48,941 bases of DNA from JARIHD01 sp036392795. GTDB taxonomy: Bacteria; Patescibacteriota; Saccharimonadia; Saccharimonadales; UBA4665. The position numbers and the translations under genes are program-made. The DNA lies in assembly GCA_036392795.1 (NCBI GenBank), contig DASVXH010000020.1, positions 1 to 48,941 on the forward strand. The letters are read 5' to 3'. Position 1 is the first letter of the stretch, and every line of letters starts with the position of its first letter. The notes under the pieces are model-generated. The model searched no databases. It saw nothing but the letters and a program-made list of their open reading frames with translations, and had not been told where the DNA came from. Positions 41,078-48,912 of the stretch are shown piece by piece.

Positions 41078-41806
41078 ATGCTCTCCGGCCTGACTTATAA
41101 CGTATTTCTGGGTATGAACCTCAAATCGTTATTAGCATGGCTTTATAACGAAAACGACCAGCAAGATTTTTACTGCTTCCAAGAATTTCCGGAACAGAAA
41201 ATCCCAGACTTGAAAGCATATCTGGATAAATTGGGATACGACTTCCAATTTACTCCCGGCTTTGTGCGGTACGGGGTGACATATGGCGAACTTACTGCCT
41301 TCAAGAAGTCCAAACTTAAGCTTCTGAGTGTTGAAACAGTATCCTTAGGCGGTAAAGGCGAGCGAAATATAGTTTTTACTCATAACGGTTTTAAGCTTTT
41401 TAGAATCGACGAAACAGAAATTGATAAATCAGCTCTGCTTACGAAGTTTCAATACCACGGCCACGACTTCACGCTCGTTAACGCTCATCTTAGTACTGAT
41501 CTGCATAATTCCCGTAAACTGAAGCAATTGGGAGTTATCATTGAGACGCTCTCGGCCGCGGGGCCTACAGTCATTCTTGGAGATTTCAACTATGCTGTCG
41601 GTAGAAGAAAGCTAACAAAAATTATGAATGGCCATGGATTTAAGAGCGGCCTTCCAAAACAAAAGACATTCCGTTTTGCACGAGGCATTTCCTGGCAAAA
41701 TGACTACGTTTTCCATCGAGGCTGTGAAATTAAGAGTGTTTCCGTCAAGCGAGTATCTTATTCTGACCACTACCCCGTGTTTTTTAGAGTGAATCTGTTT
41801 GATTGA
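41078..41806 (+). CDS. Endonuclease/exonuclease/phosphatase-family protein
   Basis: A 242-residue EEP-fold protein. It has TYNVFLGMN (Asn metal site), FYCFQEFPE (Glu metal ligand, about 33), VNAHLSTDLHNSRKLKQL (about 143-160), VILGDFNYAVGRRKL (Asp/Asn, about 172-186) and the C-terminal YSDHYPVFF with the catalytic Asp-His. It has no signal peptide. Members cleave DNA, RNA, or phosphodiester and phosphomonoester bonds of small molecules, and the target here is unknown. It is the last gene of the first island module; the boundary element at 41868 follows. Confidence 0.85.
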   Translation: MLSGLTYNVFLGMNLKSLLAWLYNENDQQDFYCFQEFPEQKIPDLKAYLDKLGYDFQFTPGFVRYGVTYGELTAFKKSKLKLLSVETVSLGGKGERNIVFTHNGFKLFRIDETEIDKSALLTKFQYHGHDFTLVNAHLSTDLHNSRKLKQLGVIIETLSAAGPTVILGDFNYAVGRRKLTKIMNGHGFKSGLPKQKTFRFARGISWQNDYVFHRGCEIKSVSVKRVSYSDHYPVFFRVNLFD

Positions 41807-41867
41807 TTATCCCAGGCGGGAAAGTCAAAGCTCTTAAGGGGAGATGCATTGATCTAACCATTTCATA

Positions 41868-41963
41868 AGGTGTTCGAAACAAGGTGCGTCAAGCGCACCA
41901 AGCAGATTTTAAGCACCTCCCACCGGAGGTCAAAGTGTACCGATCGGTACACTTTTTCTTTGT
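41868..41963 (+). repeat. Internal island boundary with three hairpins
   Basis: 41868-41900 (AGGTGTT...GTGCGTCAAGCGCACCA) matches 48459-48491 with about five differences in 33 bp. It forms GGTGCG-TCAAG-CGCACC followed by A, a tRNA-acceptor-like hairpin ending in CCA. Two more perfect hairpins follow: ACCTCC-CACC-GGAGGT (41915-41930) and a 24-bp palindrome (41932-41955) with a T-rich tail that is a strong terminator. The 322-nt gap 41807-42128 has no gene. Confidence 0.7.
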
Positions 41964-42128
41964 CTATTTTTCAAAATCTCTACATCACCCCTGCTAAAAG
42001 GGCTAAAGTCCAGTAACCTCAACAAAATATTTCGCGGTTAAATACTATTTACTGTGCTATTAAGGAACAGTCTTGATGCAATCTACATATGAATAGACAA
42101 TTTATTAAAATTTTTATATACCAAAATC

Positions 42129-43145
42129 ATGTCAGAGATTTTTAAAGAAGCGTCACCGGGTATAGATTACAGTTTAGAGGAAAGAATTACGCCGGTACAA
42201 CGTGATGACACGGTTAACAATCTTAAGGCAACATATAGCGGCATAAAGACTGTGCTTATCAACGAGTTAGAAGGCGCTTACGAAACCGGTAAAATATTTT
42301 GGGACCGAGAACAGGTCGTGGATAGGCCTATAGATATTAACGGCTTGGTTGGCAAAGTACGCTACATACCCACCTTTGCATACCGACAAACTCGTTATTT
42401 TCCAGGATCTTTAGATACTTGCTCGTTATGCTTACTAACCAACGACCGAATTCAGATTACTGATTCAGGGAACGATGGTGATTTTGATGAATTTAATAAT
42501 TCTTTTAACGTTCACCTTAATAATTTTCCCTATCTCGATAAACAAGTACTTCTGTCATCGGGAAAACATCGAGAATTATTCTCAGAAGATCAATATAAAA
42601 TCATAATTGAATTTATGGTAAATAGTGGATTCGCCGGTGCAGGTATGCAGCTGAAGGGTAGTGGTGCCAGCATACCCGATCATGCGCACATTTCAGTATT
42701 TGATGAAGCACTTCCTATATTCAATTCGGACTATCGACCAGTAAAAGAAGCAGAGGGTACAGTTACAGCAAAATCGGTCGATCACCCCGCAGTTTGCTTT
42801 AAGGTATATAGTGGTTCAAGAAACTCAAAACTTTGTCAGATGAAGTCTTTATTACAGGAATTAAAATCACGCGGGCTTAGCTATAATCTATACTTTGACA
42901 ACCAAGCGGACGTGTACATCATACCTCGCACTAATCTCAGTTCCAAGTCAATGGGAATAACGGTCGGACAGGCGGAAGTAGCAGGTATCTTTAACTCATA
43001 CGTCGATCATTCTGAAACTACCGACATAGATGAGCTGAAGCGACAATACTGGGAAATATTTACGACCGTAACCGGCGAGCAGATTGCAGAGGCAATAAAG
43101 GATACCACCATACCAAATACGTCCCACGGTTGCATTCAGATTTAA
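42129..43145 (+). CDS. HIT-superfamily enzyme (GalT/phosphorylase-like)
   Basis: A 338-residue protein resembling nucleotidyltransferases/phosphorylases of the HIT superfamily. It has CSLCLL (about 98-103, a possible zinc knuckle), FNVHLNNFPYLDKQVLL (about 124), and the active-site block LKGSGASIPDHAHISVFDEA (about 176-195), in which the DHAHIS His residues are the HxHx core. Family enzymes form or break nucleotide-phosphate-sugar bonds via a histidyl-nucleotide intermediate. The donor is unknown. TATATA lies 8 nt before ATG and there is no SD. It opens a set of four enzymes of lower GC content. Confidence 0.7.
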   Translation: MSEIFKEASPGIDYSLEERITPVQRDDTVNNLKATYSGIKTVLINELEGAYETGKIFWDREQVVDRPIDINGLVGKVRYIPTFAYRQTRYFPGSLDTCSLCLLTNDRIQITDSGNDGDFDEFNNSFNVHLNNFPYLDKQVLLSSGKHRELFSEDQYKIIIEFMVNSGFAGAGMQLKGSGASIPDHAHISVFDEALPIFNSDYRPVKEAEGTVTAKSVDHPAVCFKVYSGSRNSKLCQMKSLLQELKSRGLSYNLYFDNQADVYIIPRTNLSSKSMGITVGQAEVAGIFNSYVDHSETTDIDELKRQYWEIFTTVTGEQIAEAIKDTTIPNTSHGCIQI

Positions 43146-43287
43146 TATATTAATTTGGCCTCTAAGTTGCAACCGAATTAACGACCATCCTACTTAGCTA
43201 TATTCTAAATGACGCTTACACAAGTTCGCATCCCATAGGTTTATTTGAGTCTGACTTTTTTATGTCTGTGCCAGAACCAAAAAACAA

Positions 43288-43315
43288 TTGACCGGCACCA
43301 TGATTGTGTTATCTT
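43288..43315 (+). promoter_or_regulatory. Promoter of the 2OG oxygenase gene, leaderless
   Basis: TTGACC (43288-43293), 16 nt, extended -10 TG-T-TATCTT (43307-43315), then 6 nt to ATG 43322. No SD is present. Confidence 0.6.
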
Positions 43316-43321
43316 AAGACA

Positions 43322-44314
43322 ATGGTGAGCACCGAACATCTTTTAGAATTAGAATTAAGCGATAGCGAAAATCGAATGGTTTTTGACGCTTTAAGCCAAG
43401 TGCAGCAAGCTGTGACCGATGGCGAGATAGATTTATATTCAGACAATTTTTCCAAGAATTATAACGATTTAAAAGACTCTCTAGGCATAGGAAACTTAGT
43501 TTTACCAAAAGTACTTGAAGACGCCGCCGAAGAATTAAAGGGTTCGGATAAATCAATTTTAAAAATTGAAAACTACCCGATAGATGCGCACCTTGGCCCC
43601 ACGCCAACTGGTTTAGTTTATGCCTCTGAAAAATCTACAGGGATATCTGAACTAGGCATGCTAATATTTGCCGATTTATTGGACGGCGCACCGTTTGCAT
43701 TAGACACTGATAACAAGGGAAAATTTTTCCGTAATATTTATCCTGTTGAAAAAAATAAAGCGTTACAAAGCTCACATTCGTCACTGGCAGAGCTAACTCC
43801 TCATACTGAACATTCTTGCTATAGCGTAAATCCTGATTATGTTTGCCTAATGGGATTAAGGGCGCCTTACGTAGCTAATACAAAATTGTATGACATGGAT
43901 TCTGTTGAGAGTTCATTAACTAAGGAAGAATTAGGCCTCATTATGGAGCCTAAGTTCGTCACTCTTCTAGACCACTATCTCTGGGAGTACGATTCCTCAG
44001 ATTCTGTCCCTTTTCCGTTAGTAAAGAAGACTGCTGGCGGCAAAACCGAGTGGAGATATGACGTAGAATATACCAGAGGATTAGAACCCGAGCACCAGGT
44101 AGCCATGGAGAAAGTTGCGGCCGAACTAGAGGGCGCGGCAATCAAGATAAATATCGAAGAAGGCACACTGGTAGTATTCAACAATAAAAGAGTAATGCAC
44201 GCCAGAGAAGCTTTTGAAGCTAGATACGACGGCACAGATAGGTGGATTCAACGACTAATAATCGGAGGCGACCGATCAAAAACATATTACACGCTTAACG
44301 AGATATGGCCTTAA
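43322..44314 (+). CDS. Fe(II)/2-oxoglutarate oxygenase, clavaminate-synthase-like
   Basis: A 330-residue TauD/CAS-like dioxygenase. The metal triad is visible as PHTEHS (His and Glu, about 159-164) and the late His in NKRVMHAREAF (about 291), with the 2OG-binding Arg in RWIQRLII (about 309). The segment after HTE (NPDYVCLMGLRAP) is characteristic of the clavaminate synthase/AsnO/VioC group, which hydroxylates or desaturates free or carrier-bound amino acids such as Arg and Asn. The real substrate is unknown. Start ATG 43322 is set by the leaderless promoter. The next gene follows after 42 nt. Confidence 0.85.
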   Translation: MVSTEHLLELELSDSENRMVFDALSQVQQAVTDGEIDLYSDNFSKNYNDLKDSLGIGNLVLPKVLEDAAEELKGSDKSILKIENYPIDAHLGPTPTGLVYASEKSTGISELGMLIFADLLDGAPFALDTDNKGKFFRNIYPVEKNKALQSSHSSLAELTPHTEHSCYSVNPDYVCLMGLRAPYVANTKLYDMDSVESSLTKEELGLIMEPKFVTLLDHYLWEYDSSDSVPFPLVKKTAGGKTEWRYDVEYTRGLEPEHQVAMEKVAAELEGAAIKINIEEGTLVVFNNKRVMHAREAFEARYDGTDRWIQRLIIGGDRSKTYYTLNEIWP

Positions 44315-44356
44315 TGTATAGATCCTTTCTCGGTAAGTGATAGGATTTAATTCATT

Positions 44357-46540
44357 ATGAATCAAGAATTAAAAGTTCTAATAGACATCTATTTTAATGA
44401 CAACTTAGTTTGTGCGTCTTTGTATGGATCGCGGGCTCGGAATGAAAATGAAATTGATGCGAATGTCGACATAATCATTATCACCAAAAATCCCGTAAAT
44501 CATAGTTCAAAGGAAATATTTTATAAGAAATTCCAAGATTTCTGCAAAACCAATAACTACAAATACGACAAATTAAAGCCTGTAGAAATAATATATATCG
44601 AAGATATCCATCTCGCTTTACAAGGTTACGGGTTTATTTTAAAAGACAGCAAGATTATCATTGGCCAAATTTTTGAAAATGATTGGTCTGCATTTAATAG
44701 TAGTCGCAAATTACTCGCAGGTTTCGCAACACCATCCCTGTATCTAACCGGTGATAAAAACGCATATAAGGCTTTAATCAAAGAAGCCCAAAGATGTGTT
44801 ATGGCAATTATTTCATATAACAATAAAACCGAAATAAAACCAGAGAGCTTAGAAAAGATTTTAATTGGTTCGGGCAAAGAATACCTAGGATTTTGCCAGA
44901 CCAACGAAACGCGAAAATACATTAAAAGAATATACGCAAATCGATATACTGAAGAATCTAATCATTTGAAGTACTTACCGGCTATAAAAAAATATGAAGA
45001 TTATGAAGTAGAAAATGAATATTTAGGTTTCTACGAATCTTCAGAAGATTGGAATTCACTATTCAATAATATATTTGATTTGTCTAAAAGAACTTTTCAA
45101 GCTAGTCAGCCTTTAATCTACAGAGAATCAGCTGAGTTACAAAAAATGATTGCAAAAAATATTCCAGAAAGGGGGATACCGTTTGATTCTTTAATGGAGC
45201 AGTTAGACGTAATTGGAAAATACTCTATACATCAAAATAATTTAAGTTACGTCGCATTTCCAGATAGCGGAAATTCCAAAGCTGCAATTACCGCTGCAAT
45301 ATATGTTCAATTTTTGAATCAGAATATGATCGCAGTAGATAAAAGCGCTCCCATTGGAACGTTTATTGAGATTCAATTAATTTCGTGGCTACGAGAGCTA
45401 ATTGGCTATGAAGTGAATGAAGTTAAATCAGCGCTAGAATTAGGTGGAATCGCAACGATGGGTGGTGTAATGGCGAATACCATCGGTTTATTGTTAGCGA
45501 GATCAAACGCATTTCCAAACTCTCGAATGAATGGTCTGCACCAAGAAAAGAAGACACCATACTTATTGATCGCGGACAGTACCCTGGAGCACTATTCACA
45601 CATATCATCTTTCTGGTGGCTAGGAATGGGAGAGGAAAATATAGTCAAAGTGAAGGCAAACGGCTTTGATTTTGATATTGATGATCTAAGGGCGAAGATA
45701 AAGCAGTACGATACCGATGATTCTAAAGTCGTTGCTGTAATATGTTTAGCGGGAGACTCCCGGACAACGAGTATTCAAAACATTAAAGAAATTTATGAGT
45801 TAACGTCCTTAAAAAATATTTGGCTTCATGTAGACGCATGTCATGGGGGTTTGGCGCTTTTTTCTTCCCAAAAAGAAGTTTTATGCCGAGACTATCATTT
45901 GGCAGATTCGATTTGCATTGATCCCCATAAAGTACTTGGAATTCCATACAGCTCGAGCTACTGTTTATTTAAAGATCCGACTATCTTGAGCAATGTATCT
46001 AAATCTACCGATATCACTATAAAAAAGGGTAGTTTCGATCTTGGTCAAATTACTCCATTTATGGGAAGTCGTCCATTTGACAGCCTGAAGTTATGGTCGG
46101 TCATCAATTATCATGGAATGAGCGGCCTAAAGAAAATTGTTGATAAACGAACGAACAATGCTAAAAAATGGGCTGAAATGCTTAATGCGTCAGACTACTT
46201 TAAGGTATTGCACGATCCTGAAATCACTGCCGTAAGTTTCAGCATAAATCCTGATGTTATAAATGGGGAAGTGAATGCAGAAACAATTGGAGCAATAAAC
46301 CGAAAGCTTCATGATATTTGCTATAAAGAAGGGTGGCTCGTGCTTCATATGTTTGATTTAATTGATTTTCAAAATCGATTAAACGTATTGACTAAAGTAC
46401 CGATCCGCGTGTTAGGAACTAATTTTGGAAATGCCCTACTCGATGAGCAACATTTAACGAAATTAATAAAGTATTTAGAAAACAACGTTAAGAGATTTAT
46501 TCTTGATCAACAATCCATGAACCTTGCAGTCGCTGATTAG
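44357..46540 (+). CDS. Nucleotidyltransferase fused to PLP-dependent decarboxylase
   Basis: A 727-residue, two-domain protein. Residues 1-260 form a Pol-beta-type nucleotidyltransferase: SLYGSRARNENEIDANVDII (about 18-37) with GS and DxD metal ligands, then a helical bundle. Residues about 265-720 are a group II pyridoxal-phosphate amino-acid decarboxylase: ELGGIATMGGVMANTIGLLL, WLHVDACHGGLALF (cofactor Asp) and IDPHKVLG (Schiff-base Lys, about 525). The Lys, Asp and His residues are intact. Coding DNA is strikingly AT-rich. I know of no standard family with this fusion; it suggests decarboxylation of an amino acid that is also nucleotidylated. TAGGAT/AGGA precedes ATG. Confidence 0.85.
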   Translation: MNQELKVLIDIYFNDNLVCASLYGSRARNENEIDANVDIIIITKNPVNHSSKEIFYKKFQDFCKTNNYKYDKLKPVEIIYIEDIHLALQGYGFILKDSKIIIGQIFENDWSAFNSSRKLLAGFATPSLYLTGDKNAYKALIKEAQRCVMAIISYNNKTEIKPESLEKILIGSGKEYLGFCQTNETRKYIKRIYANRYTEESNHLKYLPAIKKYEDYEVENEYLGFYESSEDWNSLFNNIFDLSKRTFQASQPLIYRESAELQKMIAKNIPERGIPFDSLMEQLDVIGKYSIHQNNLSYVAFPDSGNSKAAITAAIYVQFLNQNMIAVDKSAPIGTFIEIQLISWLRELIGYEVNEVKSALELGGIATMGGVMANTIGLLLARSNAFPNSRMNGLHQEKKTPYLLIADSTLEHYSHISSFWWLGMGEENIVKVKANGFDFDIDDLRAKIKQYDTDDSKVVAVICLAGDSRTTSIQNIKEIYELTSLKNIWLHVDACHGGLALFSSQKEVLCRDYHLADSICIDPHKVLGIPYSSSYCLFKDPTILSNVSKSTDITIKKGSFDLGQITPFMGSRPFDSLKLWSVINYHGMSGLKKIVDKRTNNAKKWAEMLNASDYFKVLHDPEITAVSFSINPDVINGEVNAETIGAINRKLHDICYKEGWLVLHMFDLIDFQNRLNVLTKVPIRVLGTNFGNALLDEQHLTKLIKYLENNVKRFILDQQSMNLAVAD

Positions 46541-46594
46541 TTAAAATCTATCGGTGACAAGTTGGCATTTGACTGGGGTGTAAGTGTCTATATC

Positions 46595-46603
46595 TGATAT
46601 AAT
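46595..46603 (+). promoter_or_regulatory. Extended -10 of argS, leaderless
   Basis: TG-A-TATAAT ends 7 nt before ATG 46611. This decides the start: the in-frame upstream codons from 46584 overlap the promoter. No SD is present. Confidence 0.55.
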
Positions 46604-46610
46604 AATGTCA

Positions 46611-48275
46611 ATGAAACAGCAACTTATTGAAATTATCTCCAGACTTTTTGGAGTTGAAGCTGAGCCAATCGTGACTCGTCCAGAATCAAATTTTGGTGAC
46701 TATACCACGAATGTTGCCCTGCAGCTTGCAGGTCAAATTCATGAGCCACCGCGCAGCATTGCCGAAAAAATTGCGGCTGAACTAAAAGCGGCCGGTACAT
46801 TTAAAGAGGTTTTGGTTGCTGGCCCAGGCTTTATTAATGTATTCGAGAACGATAATGCCATTCTCGCGAATATCGGCAAGGCACCGGAACGGTTTTTTGA
46901 AGATCAACGTATAGTTTTTGAGTATAGCTGTCCAAATGCATTCAAAGAACTACACACAGGGCACCTCTACCAAACGATTTATGGCGATATCGCCGCGCGA
47001 CTTATGTTGCTGGGCGGCGCAATCTTGCAGCGTACGAGTTTTGGCGGTGATGTTGGCCTCCATGTTGCAAAATGTCTATGGGGAATCACGGCTTATTTTG
47101 GCGGCGAACATCCAGAGAAGTTAGACGAAGTTGGAAATGATGCGTTTGTTCGCTCAAGCTGGATTAGCGCTCGGTACGTGGAGGGATCTCGAGCGTATGA
47201 AGAAGATGAGGCAGCGAAGAACGATATCGATAATCTTAATAAAAAGGTTTATGGTTTTCATGCCGAAAATGACCATAAGTCTATGCTTGCCCAAATATAC
47301 TGGATAACACGCCAATGGAGCTATGACTACTTTGATGCGTTCTATGACCTCATCAAAGTAGAGAAGATGCGATACTATGCCGAAAGCGAGACAGCGCCCA
47401 TTGGCCTAAAAGTGGTCAATGAGCAACTCAAAAAGGGCCTTCTACAGGAGTCTAACGGCGCCGTAGTATTTATGGGAGACGAATCGAAACATCTGCACAC
47501 ACGCGTCTTTATTACGTCAAAAGGATTACCTACCTACGAAACCAAGGATATTGGCGTAATTTGGCTTGAGCAGCAAGACTATAATTTTGACCATCGCTTT
47601 ATTATTACTGGCAACGACCAAAAGGAATACATGCGCGTTGTGTTTGCTGCCGCCCAAGCATTCCAACCAAAGCTTGCAGGAAAAATGACACATATGACAA
47701 ACGGGACGGTTAAGTTCGCCAATGGGCAAAAAATGAGTTCACGCCTCGGAAATGTTACAAGAGCACTTGATGTAGTTTCGATTGTCCGTGAAAAAGTAAA
47801 GAATTTGACCAATGATCCGTCTATAATAGAGGACTTAACATTAGGCGCCGTAAAGTACGCATTTGCACGCTACACGCTCGGAAACGATATTGCCTTCAAC
47901 ATCGATGAGACCGTTAGTCTTACCGGAAATTCTGGGCCTTACCTGCAGTACGCCCATGCGCGAGCTCGTAGTATCCTGAAGAAGCTCGACTATAACCCAA
48001 CTGCACCTCAAACTATATATCATGAAGACCGTGACTTAATACGTAAACTCGCTGAGTTCACTGATATTCAGTCCGAAGCAATTCGCAGTTTAAGGCCACA
48101 AATAATCTGTAACTACCTTTTTGAACTAGCGCAAGAGTTCAATCGCTACTACGAAAAAAATCGTGTCATAGGTGATGACAAAGAGGTTCATAGAGCCAAT
48201 CTTGTAAGTACCTACGCTAACACACTTCGTGATGGGCTTGGAATTCTGGGGATCTCCGCCCCAAATACTATGTAG
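46611..48275 (+). CDS. argS: Arginyl-tRNA synthetase
   Basis: Charges tRNA-Arg. The 554-residue class I synthetase has the N-terminal Add1-like domain (residues 1-85, ESNFGDYTTNVA). The HIGH motif is LHTGHL in YSCPNAFKELHTGHLYQTIY (about 104-123), followed by RTSFGGDVGLHVAKCLWG (about 143). It also has ITGNDQKEYMRVVFAAAQAF, the KMSKS equivalent KMSSR (about 374), and the C-terminal DALR domain with SGPYLQYAHARARSI (about 442). The GGDVGLH form differs from textbook GDWGTQ and fits CPR-type ArgRS. It may be the only ArgRS or a second, resistant copy; it ends the second island module and has its own promoter. Confidence 0.92.
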   Translation: MKQQLIEIISRLFGVEAEPIVTRPESNFGDYTTNVALQLAGQIHEPPRSIAEKIAAELKAAGTFKEVLVAGPGFINVFENDNAILANIGKAPERFFEDQRIVFEYSCPNAFKELHTGHLYQTIYGDIAARLMLLGGAILQRTSFGGDVGLHVAKCLWGITAYFGGEHPEKLDEVGNDAFVRSSWISARYVEGSRAYEEDEAAKNDIDNLNKKVYGFHAENDHKSMLAQIYWITRQWSYDYFDAFYDLIKVEKMRYYAESETAPIGLKVVNEQLKKGLLQESNGAVVFMGDESKHLHTRVFITSKGLPTYETKDIGVIWLEQQDYNFDHRFIITGNDQKEYMRVVFAAAQAFQPKLAGKMTHMTNGTVKFANGQKMSSRLGNVTRALDVVSIVREKVKNLTNDPSIIEDLTLGAVKYAFARYTLGNDIAFNIDETVSLTGNSGPYLQYAHARARSILKKLDYNPTAPQTIYHEDRDLIRKLAEFTDIQSEAIRSLRPQIICNYLFELAQEFNRYYEKNRVIGDDKEVHRANLVSTYANTLRDGLGILGISAPNTM

Positions 48276-48288
48276 ATACTCGCATTAA

Positions 48289-48447
48289 CTAAGTTTGAGA
48301 CCGGCACACGGAGCATTAAACCTTAAGGTCAAAATCGATGATATGCTGCGCGAGGCAAACGTGGGTGACTATCACCGAGACAGACATTTGTTGTCGGGGG
48401 CTACTCCTTGGTTTCTAAATCAGTATAATGTAGCACCAAAGAGCTGA
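48289..48447 (+). pseudogene. Possible coding remnant
   Basis: An open frame of about 52 codons reads LKVKIDDMLREANVGDYHRD then RHLLSGATPWFLNQYNVAPK before TGA. The composition looks coding, but there is no good start upstream and I recognise no family. It lies between argS and the right island boundary and may be the end of a gene cut by recombination. A TATAAT at 48424-48429 lies inside it. Confidence 0.3.
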
Positions 48448-48458
48448 GCCAATCTAGC

Positions 48459-48491
48459 AGGTGTTAGAATGAAAGTGCGTCAAGCGCACCA
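48459..48491 (+). repeat. Right-hand module boundary (copy of 41868-41900)
   Basis: A 33-bp run with GTGCG-TCAAG-CGCAC and CCA, shared with 41868-41900. Here it fuses to GCACCAATCGAGA, the tRNA-Gly 3' end sequence. Confidence 0.7.
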
Positions 48492-48629
48492 ATCGAGATA
48501 CTTTTGATAAAATCTCATCTGTAAAACAGGCCAAAATAGTGTTGGCCTATCTGATCTGTTTTTACTTTGACGGGACAGACTTCCAACACAGAGTGTATTA
48601 GGAGTGTGAAAAGCGTCGGGACAGGATAT
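48486..48629 (+). repeat. Island right repeat (copy of 39422-39551)
   Basis: Begins GCACCAATCGAGAT like the tRNA-Gly end. It has a terminator (AGGCCAA-AATAGTG-TTGGCCT, 48528-48548, then CTGTTTTT), then the same TTTGACGGGACAGACTTCCA run through GGATAT. It contains a few small insertions relative to the left copy. The final TATAGT becomes the -10 of the next gene. Confidence 0.85.
48524..48563 (+). terminator. Terminator in the right repeat
   Basis: A perfect 7-bp stem AGGCCAA/TTGGCCT with outer AACAG/CTGTT pairing and a T-tract. The arm sequence differs from the left copy, yet pairing is kept. Confidence 0.6.
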
Positions 48630-48639
48630 AGTAACAACC

Positions 48640-48912
48640 ATGAATCCGAAACAAACTACTATCTCGAAGCTCATACTAATCTGGACAAGTATAAACTTGG
48701 TCTATATACTTTTTGCGATAGGGGCCTCGGGGATGAACGAAACTCCTTGGACTACTAGTGACATAATCGCCACCACCATTAAGATTATAGTAGATAGTGT
48801 GCAGGTTGCCCTTGCAATTATGCTGGTTCGCCATTTCCGAGTGTGGAACTATCGGCTATCAATCGCGCTTATTCCAATTTCTATTGCAATATTTTGGCTG
48901 TTGCCGCTTTAG
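48640..48912 (+). CDS. Small three-helix membrane protein
   Basis: A 90-residue protein with three hydrophobic helices (LILIWTSINLVYILFAIG, TIKIIVDSVQVALAIMLV, LSIALIPISIAIFWLLPL). I recognise no family. TATAGT (48627-48632) from the repeat ends 7 nt before ATG, so a leaderless start is likely. It is the first gene beyond the right island repeat and may begin a further module. The last 29 bases of the window show nothing recognisable. Confidence 0.55.
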   Translation: MNPKQTTISKLILIWTSINLVYILFAIGASGMNETPWTTSDIIATTIKIIVDSVQVALAIMLVRHFRVWNYRLSIALIPISIAIFWLLPL

